A stretch of 64,000 nucleotides of DNA from Deltaproteobacteria bacterium (GCA_002869015.1 PKTT01000003.1:1-64000), one strand, 5' to 3'; shown: positions 23,866 through 33,041, counted from the first letter of the stretch. Notes: a model not told the origin generated them from the sequence alone. Translations and numbers: made by a program.

Positions 23866-24753
23866 CTATTTCTTTCCTGTCATCGAAAGTATCTTGACCA
23901 TGCTTATACGCAGTCTGTTTATCGCTTGCGCCAGCATGCCGATCTCATCCTTTGATTTGTGCTCGATAGGCTCGGTCAGGTTTTTGCCGAGGCTGATCTC
24001 CTCTGTGCGGCTGGAGAGGACCATGATCGGCTTTACAACTGCCCCATTTAAAAAGAGCGCTATACATATGAGCATTATGAGTATCGTCCCCGCGCCAATT
24101 GCGAGCAGGCTCGCGGCGGACTTTCTGGCAGCGGCCATCGCCTGTGAGATGGGGATGTAAACTACGAAGGCGGCAACGGTGTCATCCATCTTCCAGTTGT
24201 AGCCATTTGTATCGCCGTAGATCTCAATCTGGTCCTTGGGTGCGTCCATGGGGTCGCCGTGGCAGCGCAGACAACCCTTGGCGTTTACCTTAATCGGAGT
24301 TGCAAGGTAGAAGTAATCGCCCCCATCCTTGCTTATGAGGCCCTCCTGCTTCTTGAGCTTGTCGTCGCTCTGGAATTTGGAGATGATCTTAAGTTCGTCG
24401 GCGTCTGCTTTGTTGTCTTTGTGTAGTGGGTCGATCGTGGCCTGCTTGAAGAGGTAGCCGGGCATATTCTCTTTGAATTTGGCCCAGGTTCCTCGGGTGA
24501 CGACGAAGCCGCTCATGAGCTCGGGGTAGAAGCGGTCCTGCTCGACTATCTCAAGGACTATTGAGCGCTGCTCATCTTTGAAGAAAGCGCGCTGCGACTT
24601 TATGTAGTTAAAGATGATCTCGCCCTTGGTTTTTGCTTCGGAGATCGCCGACGCCGTGCTGAACTTGTAGCTGGCCGCGCCAATTACGGCAACCGCTACA
24701 AGGGAAAGTATGCCGACGAATGCTATAAGTTTTCCTCTGATGCCCATACTCAA
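23866..24753 (-). CDS. Membrane c-type haem sensor protein (DUF3365-like) with HAMP domain
   Basis: A 295-residue protein with an N-terminal transmembrane helix, a periplasmic domain (about residues 35-205), a second transmembrane helix (215-240) and a HAMP linker (240-290). The periplasmic domain carries CLRCHGDP, a CxxCH haem-attachment motif, in the context typical of the DUF3365/Tll0287-like family. No kinase, cyclase or methyl-accepting domain follows HAMP, so the output partner must be another protein. The OmpA-TPR gene starts one base after its stop codon. It may sense redox state or a small gas; that is inference. Confidence 0.85.
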   Translation of the reverse strand: MSMGIRGKLIAFVGILSLVAVAVIGAASYKFSTASAISEAKTKGEIIFNYIKSQRAFFKDEQRSIVLEIVEQDRFYPELMSGFVVTRGTWAKFKENMPGYLFKQATIDPLHKDNKADADELKIISKFQSDDKLKKQEGLISKDGGDYFYLATPIKVNAKGCLRCHGDPMDAPKDQIEIYGDTNGYNWKMDDTVAAFVVYIPISQAMAAARKSAASLLAIGAGTILIMLICIALFLNGAVVKPIMVLSSRTEEISLGKNLTEPIEHKSKDEIGMLAQAINRLRISMVKILSMTGKK

Positions 24754-25070
24754 AAACCTCCTCTATTATTAAAAAGGTTCAAAATTTCAATCAGTTATTC
24801 AATATGAAAGTTGTAAATAAACGGGGTGATGCCTGACGCAAACAACAGCAAATTGCGTAAAATATTCTCACTGCGCCACAAGCACCATCATTACTCATCG
24901 GCGCGTTCCCATGTGACTTTATGTACCAAGCAATTTATGGTTGAATTTTCTAAGAATAAATATCCCGATTGATGGCGTATCCTGCTTTGCCCCGATACTT
25001 CGATGGGTGGATAGTGTATACTTCAGCCGCTTGCAATTTATAAAAGAGGCCCTCAGAGGCGGAGTTTGTG
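24754..25070. other. Intergenic region between divergent genes
   Basis: About 315 bp separate the haem-sensor gene (-) from the methyltransferase gene (+). It holds the Shine-Dalgarno sites of both and an imperfect inverted repeat (ACGCAA ... TTGCGT, about 24837-24860). I see no convincing ORF, RNA gene or consensus promoter, although the sequence is AT-richer than the flanking genes. Confidence 0.5.
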
Positions 25071-26261
25071 ATGAGTGAAGGAAGTATCGTAGAGGATTTG
25101 AGGCTCATAGGAATACCTGGCACCAATAAGGTTATGGCGGGTGAGTTCTCCCGCCTTGTCAGGAGAGCCTTTGACGATGTCAGGGTCAAAGATCCGGTAA
25201 AAGCAGGGCTTGGTGCGCTCATCTACCCCTTCGACCCTCGCTTGGCGGCGCTGGCGGTTACCTATCACAGGACCGCGTCGAGGGTTCTGCGCGGGCTCTA
25301 CCAAAGCGGGGCAAAGAGGCTGGAGCCGCTATATAAGGAACTTTTGGCGGGTGTTAGCGCTGACACCCGTGGTTGGTTCAAAGATGGTATGACCTTCTCG
25401 GTAGCGGTCTCAAACGTCGCCAACTTTGAAGCCGGTGGCAGGCAGATAGTGGGGGTGGTTAAAAACGCCATTGTTGATGGCGCCAAAAGCAGGGGGATAA
25501 GCCTCAGCGTTGACCCTGAAAACCCCGACTTCAAGATAGATGTCAGGATGCACGGCGATACCCTGGCGGTGGCCATGGACCTGGCGGGCAGGCCGATGAA
25601 TCAGCGTGGCTACCGGACTGATAGGGGGCTCGCCCCGCTCAGGGAGAACCTCGCTGCGGTGCTCCTCATGCTGGCCCGTTACGACTCGCGCTTCGACCTC
25701 CTCCTGGACCCGATGGCAGGGTCCGGCACGATAGCGATTGAGGCAGCTCTGATGGCTAAGGGGCAGGCTGTATGGAGCCCTCCGAGAGCCCCGATGGCGA
25801 AGGGGATTGACCCCTACAGAGAGTTTATCTCCGATGATCCGCCCCCCCTCTTCGCCGATGCCGAGCCCGCGATAATCGCAAGCGATATCGATAAACGTAT
25901 GCAGCGGGTCACGCAAAAGAATATGGCCGCGGCGGGGGCTCAGGGCCTCATAGAGTCGTGGTGCGCAGACTTCAGGAGCCTTGATGCCGAGATGGTAAAG
26001 GAGCGCGCCCTCGCTCTTGGCCTCACGCGCGAGCGTGGCCTCATCATAACGAACCCACCCTACGGAGAGCGCCTCGACCCCGAGGACCTGACAGGTCTAT
26101 ATGGAGAGCTTGGAGAATGGGCGCGCACCTTCAAGGGCTGGCGCGCAGCTTTCATAGTGGCAAACCCCGACTTCGAGAGGGCGTTCGGCGGCAAGGCGAG
26201 GATCAAAAAACCCCTCAGCAACGGACCGCTGAAGGGTTATTTTCTACAGTACGACCTCTAG
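25071..26261 (+). CDS. THUMP-type RNA guanine/adenine methyltransferase (RlmL-N/YpsC-like)
   Basis: A 396-residue class I SAM methyltransferase. Residues about 50-170 form a THUMP-like RNA-binding region. The catalytic half contains LLDPMAGSGTIAIEAALMA, the SAM-binding motif I, and NPPYGERL, the motif IV of N2-guanine and N6-adenine methyltransferases. RNPs of this type (RlmL N-terminal half, YpsC) usually modify 23S rRNA. ATG 25071 with GGCGGAG upstream is preferred over the GTG at 25068. A second, shorter paralogue is encoded at 48244. It is convergent with prfC. Confidence 0.88.
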   Translation: MSEGSIVEDLRLIGIPGTNKVMAGEFSRLVRRAFDDVRVKDPVKAGLGALIYPFDPRLAALAVTYHRTASRVLRGLYQSGAKRLEPLYKELLAGVSADTRGWFKDGMTFSVAVSNVANFEAGGRQIVGVVKNAIVDGAKSRGISLSVDPENPDFKIDVRMHGDTLAVAMDLAGRPMNQRGYRTDRGLAPLRENLAAVLLMLARYDSRFDLLLDPMAGSGTIAIEAALMAKGQAVWSPPRAPMAKGIDPYREFISDDPPPLFADAEPAIIASDIDKRMQRVTQKNMAAAGAQGLIESWCADFRSLDAEMVKERALALGLTRERGLIITNPPYGERLDPEDLTGLYGELGEWARTFKGWRAAFIVANPDFERAFGGKARIKKPLSNGPLKGYFLQYDL

Positions 26262-26273
26262 GGGAGAACCTTT

Positions 26274-27863
26274 TTAATAGGCGCTCTCCCTGAAGGTCAC
26301 CCCTTTGTGGCGGTCGGCGAGTAACCCGACTGCCCACTCTGAGTTGAAGAGGACGACAGGCCGCTCCTCGTTATCGACCACCCACCTCGTTGTTGCCGAG
26401 CGGTTTACCACCGCCGGGTCGAGCTTGCCCTCGACCCACCTCGCCGTCTGGTAAGGGAGTTTTTCCAGAGTAACCACAGCGCCATACTCATGCTCCAGCC
26501 TGTATTTCAATACGTCGAGCTGTAGCTGACCGACAGCCCCGACTATGGGGTCCGGGTCGCCGGTGGGCTCGCTGAATAACTGTATTGCGCCCTCCTCGCC
26601 AAGCTGCTGTAAGCCCTTCTGGCGCTGCTTTGATTTTAAGGCGTTCTTTATGCGCACCTTTGCGAAGTGCTCAGGTACGAAGTGGGGGATGCCCTTTAGG
26701 AGTATGGGCTTTCCGGTGTAGAGGGTGTCGCCGATCCTCAAGGTGCCCCGGTCGTGTATGCCGATGACGTCGCCGGGGTACGCCTCCTCGACGTGGTCTC
26801 TCTCCTGCGCCATGAACTGCATCGGCAGCGCGAGGGTCACCTCTTTGCCAAGGCGGGCGTTTGTTGCTTTGAGGCCCTTTGAAAAGTGGCCGGAGGTTAC
26901 CCGGATGAAGGCTACCCGATCTCGGTGCTGAGGGTTCATGTTCGCCTGAATCTTAAAGACGAAGCCTGTGAAGTCGGCGCTAACCGGCTCTATGCGGCCC
27001 TCCTCGGTATACCTGCCCGAGGGCTGCGGGGAGTTTTTTAGAAAATCCCGCAGGAAGGGTTCGACGCCAAAGTTTTTCATCGCCGAGCCGAAGAATACGG
27101 GGGTCAGCTCTCCCGCGAGTATCCTATCGAGGTCGAACTTCTCTCCGGCCCCCTCCAGGAGCTCGATCTCATCCTGAAAATTTTTATAATCCTCCTCAAA
27201 GAGCAGCTCTCGGAGGGTAGGGTCTGTGGGGCCGACCAGCTTTGAGGGTGCCTGGTACTTGCCGTGTCTGGTTGAGTCATAGAGGTGTACTTCACGCCTG
27301 GTCAAGTCGTAGACACCCTTGAAGCGTTTGCCCATCCCAAGGGGCCAGTTGACCGGGCAAGCCGCGATGCCAAGGACCTCCTCGATCTCCGCCAATAGCT
27401 CAAGCGGCTCCCTGCCTTCACGGTCCAGCTTGTTGACGAAGGTGAATATTGGAATCCCGGACATCCGGCAGACTTTGAAGAGCTTCATCGTCTGCGCCTC
27501 CACGCCCTTTGCGCAGTCGATGAGCATCACAGCCGAGTCGGCAGCGGTGAGGGTGCGGTAGGTGTCCTCAGAGAAGTCTTGGTGGCCCGGAGTGTCGAGG
27601 ACATTTATCTTGTGCCCTGCGTACTCAAACTGCATAACCGAGGAGGTGACGGAGATGCCGCGCTGCTTCTCAAGCTCCATCCAGTCGCTCGTCGCGTGGC
27701 GCTCGGCGCGCCTTGCCTTAACTGCTCCCGCCTGATTGATGGCGCCGCCATAAAGAAGGAGCTTCTCGGTGAGGGTCGTCTTGCCGGCGTCGGGATGCGA
27801 TATGATCGCGAAGGTGCGACGGCGGGCGACCTCTTCAGATATTTTGTTAAGTGTTACGCTCAT
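26274..27863 (-). CDS. prfC: Peptide chain release factor 3
   Basis: A 529-residue translational GTPase, exactly the length of the Escherichia coli protein. G1 is SHPDAGKTTLTE, the switch region reads KQRGISVTSSVMQF, G3 is DTPGHQDFSEDTYR and G4 is NKLDRE. RF3 releases class-I release factors from the ribosome after termination. The ORF track extends to 27953, but the start MSVTLNKISEE at 27863 fits the family and the extension is not conserved-looking. It is a monocistronic housekeeping gene divergent from the lipoprotein gene. Confidence 0.95.
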   Translation of the reverse strand: MSVTLNKISEEVARRRTFAIISHPDAGKTTLTEKLLLYGGAINQAGAVKARRAERHATSDWMELEKQRGISVTSSVMQFEYAGHKINVLDTPGHQDFSEDTYRTLTAADSAVMLIDCAKGVEAQTMKLFKVCRMSGIPIFTFVNKLDREGREPLELLAEIEEVLGIAACPVNWPLGMGKRFKGVYDLTRREVHLYDSTRHGKYQAPSKLVGPTDPTLRELLFEEDYKNFQDEIELLEGAGEKFDLDRILAGELTPVFFGSAMKNFGVEPFLRDFLKNSPQPSGRYTEEGRIEPVSADFTGFVFKIQANMNPQHRDRVAFIRVTSGHFSKGLKATNARLGKEVTLALPMQFMAQERDHVEEAYPGDVIGIHDRGTLRIGDTLYTGKPILLKGIPHFVPEHFAKVRIKNALKSKQRQKGLQQLGEEGAIQLFSEPTGDPDPIVGAVGQLQLDVLKYRLEHEYGAVVTLEKLPYQTARWVEGKLDPAVVNRSATTRWVVDNEERPVVLFNSEWAVGLLADRHKGVTFRESAY

Positions 27864-28003
27864 TTTTTCTCGCAATGCCTTAAATACGGGGAGGCGTGAA
27901 GGATAGAGAAAAAGATCGCCGCTGTCCAGCGTATTGCTTTTTGATTGAACCACTTGGGTGGTAGAGTAACTTAAGGATGCTCTAACTTTTCAGGAGGGGA
28001 AAA

Positions 28004-29896
28004 ATGCCTGTTACCTCTTATGGCAAAGCCGGACTAGCCTTAACCCTTGCAATTCTCTTCTCAATTCTCCTCCTCTCTGGTTGCGCGGATTCAACGGGGG
28101 AGGAGCCTATAGTCGTAAATTCCCTAAATGATACGTTGGAGCCTGCCGCTGACGAGGTCACCATGAGGCTGGCGCTTGAGCTTGTAGGGGAGGGCGGAAG
28201 GATAACCTTCGCCGATTCGCTCGACGGCGGCGTTATCAATTTAACCATTGTCGGAGATGAACACTCCATCCTCAAAGGCGAGGTCTACCAGAATTTTCGC
28301 ACCTACCTTGGAATCTTTGAGCGGGACTACGGCAGGAGCGCCCTCTATACGGATAAGGACGTTATCATCGACGCCTCGAATTTGCCGGAGGGAATAACGC
28401 TGGCTTGGAGCGGTGAGGATAACGCCAGAGTGATGGCTGTCTTTGGCGACTTGACGCTCATAAATGTCGATGTCACCGGGGGCTTTTCAGAAGCGGCGCC
28501 GCTGGAAGGCGACCAGCCATGGACACTCGCTCGCGGCGGCGGCCTAGCCGTTTGGGGTATAGCGGCCATCAAAGGTTGCGCGCTCTACGGTAACCGCTGC
28601 GTCGGTGACTCCGAGGGTAGCCGGGACCGGGGCACCTTTGGAGGCGGCATCTATGCCGACGTGATTTTGATGGAGGACTCGGTTGTAAGCGGCAACAGGG
28701 TCGAGGGTTATGGCGGCTCCGGCGGCGGCGTGTTCTCAGTGGGCGGCGCAGAGCAGCCGGATATTGAGGGCTCGGTCATAAGGCGCTCCTCAATCTCTGG
28801 CAACAGGGTCACCGCCGAGCACGCTTACGGCGGCGGAGTTTACTCGGATGGAGGCTCACGCGGCTTCACCAAGCAGATGTCGATTTTGAACACAACTATC
28901 GCTAGGAACATCGTCGAGGATAATCCGGCTATTACCGACCAGTCTCCCTATGCGCAATTTTACTATCGAGGCGGCGGTCTCTATTACTCCAACGGAAATA
29001 TGTACATAGAATCGTGTACCATCGTTGAGAACGAAGTCACCGGCAATCCCTACCCATTCTCCGGCAAGCCCAATATGGGTGGCGGCGGCATTTGCGCTAC
29101 CATCGGCGATGCGCATACCGTGGAGAAGATGGAGATTATGGAGACGGTGGTTGCGGGTAATACTGTAAATGACCTCCCCGAGGATATCTTTACAGGCTCT
29201 TTGGTTCACTTTTTGAGCTACGGATACAATTTGCTAGGGGCTATAGACTTTAGCCAGATTTTGGTGCCAGTGCCCTCTTGGAGCTCTCTCAACCGCCGCC
29301 ATTATCCAATGGAGGGCGATGCTGACGGAGTTGACCTTGAAGATGCGGTTGACCTCGGGAATATAGCCTTCAGCACCAATATCATCTCCACCGGTGTAGC
29401 TTCGGGAGACCCCGCGCCGCTTTGGTACCCTCCGGGGGTATCGGCAATCGATGCGGTGCCGGAGGAGGGGTGGGTAAACTACCTGCGTTTCCTTGGCTAT
29501 CGTGTAGCTGATGGGGGAGTCGATGATTTTCTGCCGAAGCTGATGGATTACCTTAGAAGCAGCTACGGTGACGTAATTGGAAATGACTTTGGAGTTGAGT
29601 ACGACACTTCGGGGCTCTTTTACGGTCCCGCCGAAACATGGCCCTCAAACCCGGAAAATGAGGGCTGGATAACTTTTTGGCAGACACTCGACGCCGACCT
29701 TGGCGATTCTCTTGGGACTGCTGGCCTTGGCGAGTCATTTTGGCAGGATTTCCCCGCTGAGGGGTTCTCGGAAAACCTGATCTTTAGCGGTGCTCTCTCT
29801 GGAGTCGGGGTCGTCCCTCCTCTCAATGATCAGCTTGGGGAGAGCCGTCCGGTAGGCGATGGTGTTGATATTGGCGCTATTGAGCTGCCCCTTTGA
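28004..29896 (+). CDS. Large beta-helix lipoprotein of the choice-of-anchor type
   Basis: A 630-residue exported lipoprotein. The signal ends in the lipobox LLLSGC, so the mature protein begins at a lipidated cysteine near residue 27. The body contains right-handed beta-helix repeats with Gly-rich rungs (for example GGGIYADVILMEDSVVSGNRV, GGGVYSDGGS and GGGLYYSNGNMYIESCTIVENEV). The C-terminal DGVDIGAIEL matches the closing motif of choice-of-anchor Q proteins, usually found on cell-surface proteins. No catalytic residues can be assigned. A strong Shine-Dalgarno (AGGAGGGG) suggests good expression. No cognate partner gene is adjacent. Confidence 0.82.
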   Translation: MPVTSYGKAGLALTLAILFSILLLSGCADSTGEEPIVVNSLNDTLEPAADEVTMRLALELVGEGGRITFADSLDGGVINLTIVGDEHSILKGEVYQNFRTYLGIFERDYGRSALYTDKDVIIDASNLPEGITLAWSGEDNARVMAVFGDLTLINVDVTGGFSEAAPLEGDQPWTLARGGGLAVWGIAAIKGCALYGNRCVGDSEGSRDRGTFGGGIYADVILMEDSVVSGNRVEGYGGSGGGVFSVGGAEQPDIEGSVIRRSSISGNRVTAEHAYGGGVYSDGGSRGFTKQMSILNTTIARNIVEDNPAITDQSPYAQFYYRGGGLYYSNGNMYIESCTIVENEVTGNPYPFSGKPNMGGGGICATIGDAHTVEKMEIMETVVAGNTVNDLPEDIFTGSLVHFLSYGYNLLGAIDFSQILVPVPSWSSLNRRHYPMEGDADGVDLEDAVDLGNIAFSTNIISTGVASGDPAPLWYPPGVSAIDAVPEEGWVNYLRFLGYRVADGGVDDFLPKLMDYLRSSYGDVIGNDFGVEYDTSGLFYGPAETWPSNPENEGWITFWQTLDADLGDSLGTAGLGESFWQDFPAEGFSENLIFSGALSGVGVVPPLNDQLGESRPVGDGVDIGAIELPL

Positions 29897-29959
29897 TAGC
29901 TGGGAAAAACTGCGCGAGTAATTTCGAATAGGGCGAGGCGCTAAACCCGCGCACTCTCT

Positions 29960-30385
29960 CTATCTGCCCTCAAGCGCTTCTATCCCCTCGCGGATGACCT
30001 CGGGGATGGGGGCCTTCGCCGCGATATTGTAGTCGTAGGAGACGAGGTCGCCGGAGCCCTCGGCGGCAATCCGATCCTCCCTTGTAGAGAGTATCCGGTA
30101 GTGCATTGTAAAGCGATCTATTGAGAGCTCTCCTACGCGGGCGCCGACGCGTATCGTATCAGGGTAGGTGAGGGGGAATTTGTAGCGGCATTCAGTTGAA
30201 GCAAGGATCGGCCCTATCCCGGTTTTCTTCGTGTGCTCCATGTACCCCAACTTCTCGAAATAGGCGAGCCGCGCATTCTCGAAATAGCGAAAATAGGTGA
30301 CGTTGTTTACGTGCTCCAGCAGGTCCATCTCGCCCCACGCCACCGGAAACTCGACCACTACAGGAAACTCCTTAAGAATACCCAC
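29960..30385 (-). CDS. Acyl-CoA thioesterase (YbgC/4HBT hotdog family)
   Basis: A 141-residue hotdog-fold protein. The early stretch WGEMDLLEHVNNVTYFRYFENARLAYF matches the 4HBT/YbgC active-site region, where the aspartate of the G-x-M-D segment is catalytic. It hydrolyses a short acyl-CoA or 4-hydroxybenzoyl-CoA; the sequence does not tell which. It lies 2 bp downstream of an MFS transporter gene on the same strand, so the pair likely forms an operon. Confidence 0.87.
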   Translation of the reverse strand: MGILKEFPVVVEFPVAWGEMDLLEHVNNVTYFRYFENARLAYFEKLGYMEHTKKTGIGPILASTECRYKFPLTYPDTIRVGARVGELSIDRFTMHYRILSTREDRIAAEGSGDLVSYDYNIAAKAPIPEVIREGIEALEGR

Positions 30386-30387
30386 CG

Positions 30388-31548
30388 TTATCCTTTCGCC
30401 TTGGTGAAGTCGGGTATGCGCTGCACCGCGACGAGCGATACTAAGCTCATGGCCGCCCCCGCGATGAAGGGGATTCGATAATCAATGACCCATAATGCGC
30501 CGCCAACCACGGGCAATACTACCGCCGCTATATGATTAATCGTAAAACCCACCGCCATGGAGGGCGCTATATCCGATGGGTCAGCTGTCTTCTGGAAGAA
30601 GGTGCGGATTGCTATTGCGAAGTTGAAGAGCAGATGGTCCATTATGTAAAGGAGCGCGGCGACCCACCGTGAACCTGTGACCGCATAAGCTAAGAAGATG
30701 AAGATAAGTCCCGCATACTCAACCGAGAGCACCCTTCTCTCGCCAAAGCGTAAAATCGCTTTTCCGATGAGGGGAGAGGTGAAGTATGCAAAGATGTTGT
30801 TGACCACGAACAACACCGCTATCTCCCGCACTGAAAATTCAAAGACCTTTACCAGGAGAAATACGGAGAAGGCCATGAATATCTGCCTTCTGGCTCCGCT
30901 CATGAAGGTCAAAAAGTAAAAGAGTATGTACCGCTTCCTGAAGACCATCTCCTTGCGCTGGGGCATGAGATCGTTGTCAACGGGGTTGACCATCATTCCC
31001 CACACCCCGGCTGCGGCTGCGGCGAGCCCTATTATCAGAAAAGCGACCTTGAAGTCAGAGATATAGCTTAGGAGGTATACCAGAACACCCATTACAACAT
31101 TAGTCGCCGCTGAAACGGAGCGGATAGCGGCGAAGACCACAGGGGTGGTAGCTGTGTCGAAATATTGGAGGGTCAGCGACTGGTTGGTGGTCTCATAGTA
31201 ATGAAAGCCGAAGCTGAGGATTAGGGTCGTTGCGCAAATACCTAGGTAGGTTGGGTAAAAGCCGACCGACGCCACGCCAAGGCCCAATATCGTTATTGAG
31301 AGGGCGGAGAGCTTGTGCTCCTTGATTAGCAGCATCACCCATACGGCGAAGAGGGCGAGGAAGCCCGGAATCTCTCTTACCGATTGGACTACCCCAATCT
31401 CCTGGCCGTTTAGCCCGGCGCTCTCCACCGCGAAATTGTTAAAGAGGGTGCGCCACCCCTGTAGCCCGCCAATCGACGCTATGGTCAGTACAAGCAGGAA
31501 GAATAGCATCGGGCGCTGCTTTTCGGGAACTTCGGGTATAGAGAACAT
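30388..31548 (-). CDS. Major facilitator superfamily transporter
   Basis: A 386-residue membrane protein with about twelve predicted helices. It is hydrophobic throughout, with a short charged central loop (NPVDNDLMPQRKEMVFRKRY) between the two six-helix halves. The usual MFS loop motif is weak, so the subfamily and substrate are not recognised. It is followed at 2 bp by the thioesterase gene. ATG 31548 opens the reading frame at a typical cytoplasmic N-terminus. Confidence 0.82.
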   Translation of the reverse strand: MFSIPEVPEKQRPMLFFLLVLTIASIGGLQGWRTLFNNFAVESAGLNGQEIGVVQSVREIPGFLALFAVWVMLLIKEHKLSALSITILGLGVASVGFYPTYLGICATTLILSFGFHYYETTNQSLTLQYFDTATTPVVFAAIRSVSAATNVVMGVLVYLLSYISDFKVAFLIIGLAAAAAGVWGMMVNPVDNDLMPQRKEMVFRKRYILFYFLTFMSGARRQIFMAFSVFLLVKVFEFSVREIAVLFVVNNIFAYFTSPLIGKAILRFGERRVLSVEYAGLIFIFLAYAVTGSRWVAALLYIMDHLLFNFAIAIRTFFQKTADPSDIAPSMAVGFTINHIAAVVLPVVGGALWVIDYRIPFIAGAAMSLVSLVAVQRIPDFTKAKG

Positions 31549-31659
31549 GGCTGCCCCTAACTGAATTTAATATCAATTGATAGACGGCAGATAATCCGCC
31601 GTAAACTCTCTTAGAGTCAACCCCTGCGCTCTTTAAAGGCAGCCCTGGTGTCCTCTATA

Positions 31660-32556
31660 TTATGGCTCTCCGATAAGCTCCATAATAACTTCACGCACTG
31701 TTTTGATAGATTTTATCGCCCCCGCTACCTGCCCCGAAGCGAAGAGCCCCGCTTCTAGCTCTCCTCCAATCCAACCTTTACGAATCTTCTCCGGGACGAA
31801 GAGGGCGGATGGGTCCAGCTCTGACTTTGATATCAATTCCACGGTTTTGGTTACCAGCGCGCGAAGGCAAAAACTCCCAAGGTCAACCACTTCGGTTGAG
31901 GTGTCGTCTGCCTTAACTATTGCCTCCTTAAAGGTCGGGTGGGCTATGCACTCCTTAGTTGCGATAAAGCGGGTCCCAACCTGAACTCCGGATGCTCCAA
32001 GGGCGAGGGCGGCGCGATATGATCTGCCATCTGAAATGCCGCCTGCGGCGACTACCGGTATATCTACCGCATCGGCCACCTGCGGCACGAGGACCAAGGT
32101 CGATGAGCCCCGGTAACCCTGTACGCCGCCTGACTCGCTCCCTTCGGCTACGACCGCCGCAGCGCCAGACTCACTGGCGCTCACGGCCCCTCTAACAGTC
32201 GCGGTAACGGCGATAAAGTTTATGCCGAGGTCATTGAGGAGGGGCGCTATTTTTTTGGGCGAGCCCCCTGAAAAGGTGACCGTTCTAACTCCCTCCTCTG
32301 CCAGGACTCGTGCAAAATCAATCGATAGTGGCTGCTTCGCGAAGAGATTTGCCCCAAAAGGGCGGGAGGTCAGGGCTTTAACCCGTCTTACCTGCCTTCT
32401 CAGCTCCTCAATATCCTCCAGAAAAATTGTAGCTAACTGGCCGAACCCCCCGGCGCCGGAGACCGCAGCCACAAGCTCTGGGTTAGAGACAAACCCCATA
32501 GCGCCCTGGATTACAGGGTGCTCAGAGCCGAGTATCTCCCTTAGTGAATTTTTCAT
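31660..32556 (-). CDS. NAD(P)H-dependent flavin oxidoreductase of the nitronate monooxygenase/FabK family
   Basis: A 298-residue TIM-barrel flavoprotein. VIQGAMGFVSNPELVAAVSGAGGFGQLA is the N-terminal family signature, and VVAAGGISDGRSYRAALALGASGVQVGTRF forms the FMN phosphate site. The segment AEGSESGGVQGYRG corresponds to the usual G-x-E-x-G-G-H-x-G loop, but the histidine is replaced by valine. Loss of this residue argues against classical nitronate monooxygenase activity and leaves an enoyl reductase-like or other FMN reaction open. It is divergent from the ArsR gene. Confidence 0.83.
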   Translation of the reverse strand: MKNSLREILGSEHPVIQGAMGFVSNPELVAAVSGAGGFGQLATIFLEDIEELRRQVRRVKALTSRPFGANLFAKQPLSIDFARVLAEEGVRTVTFSGGSPKKIAPLLNDLGINFIAVTATVRGAVSASESGAAAVVAEGSESGGVQGYRGSSTLVLVPQVADAVDIPVVAAGGISDGRSYRAALALGASGVQVGTRFIATKECIAHPTFKEAIVKADDTSTEVVDLGSFCLRALVTKTVELISKSELDPSALFVPEKIRKGWIGGELEAGLFASGQVAGAIKSIKTVREVIMELIGEP

Positions 32557-32646
32557 GGCTTTTACCTCCTCTCTTCAGTGTTTCCATAATCCCGCTTAAA
32601 GGTCGACAAATACAAGCGTGGGGATGATGAGAGGGGAAATACATTC

Positions 32647-32662
32647 ATAACAATTTGGTTAT
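32647..32662. promoter_or_regulatory. Candidate ArsR operator overlapping the promoter
   Basis: ATAACAATTTGGTTAT is a dyad (ATAAC-N6-GTTAT) whose last base is the first base of a consensus -35 box TTGACA (32662-32667). A 12-of-16 match occurs at 33026-33041, before the next gene. Overlap with the -35 suits repression by the ArsR protein encoded at 32718. Confidence 0.55.
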
Positions 32663-32717
32663 TGACAGGGGTATTTTATTGTATTACCTTTCGGTTATGA
32701 AGAGAGAGGAGCAAAAC

Positions 32718-33011
32718 ATGGCTGAAGAGAGACGTTTTGAGATACTTAAAGCATTGGCTCACCCAACTAGGGTAGAGATTCTTGAGATTCTGCGGCGCGG
32801 TGAGGAGTGCGTCTGCCGTATAGTGCCCGCTGTCGCGGGCAGCCAGCCCAACACCTCCAAACACTTGGCTATACTAAAGAACGCCGGGATATTGAGCACG
32901 CGCCAGGAGGGAACGATGACCTTTTACTGGGTGGTCGACACGAGGGTGTACGAGATTCTGGACCTGGCTGACCAGATGGTTAAACGGATGGAGCGCGAGC
33001 GGGCTGCTTAA
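32718..33011 (+). CDS. arsR: ArsR/SmtB family metalloregulator with CVC motif
   Basis: A 97-residue winged-helix repressor. The helix before the recognition helix reads EECVCRI, which carries the Cys-Val-Cys pair that binds arsenite or antimonite in ArsR-type sensors; the third cysteine of the E. coli protein is absent. The recognition region SQPNTSKHLAILKNAGIL is standard. Start: ATG 32718 follows GAGAGGAG at 7 nt; the longer ORF in the track begins at a TTG before the -35 box and is rejected. It opens a cluster of thiol-redox and permease genes. Confidence 0.9.
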   Translation: MAEERRFEILKALAHPTRVEILEILRRGEECVCRIVPAVAGSQPNTSKHLAILKNAGILSTRQEGTMTFYWVVDTRVYEILDLADQMVKRMERERAA

Positions 33012-33025
33012 AGACTAGTAAAAAT

Positions 33026-33041
33026 ATAAACAAATGGTTAT
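33026..33041. promoter_or_regulatory. Second copy of the candidate ArsR operator
   Basis: ATAAACAAATGGTTAT shares 12 of 16 bases with the dyad at 32647, including the ATAA left arm and TGGTTAT right arm. It lies in the 60-bp gap before the first thioredoxin-like gene. This suggests a second regulated start within the cluster. Confidence 0.5.
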
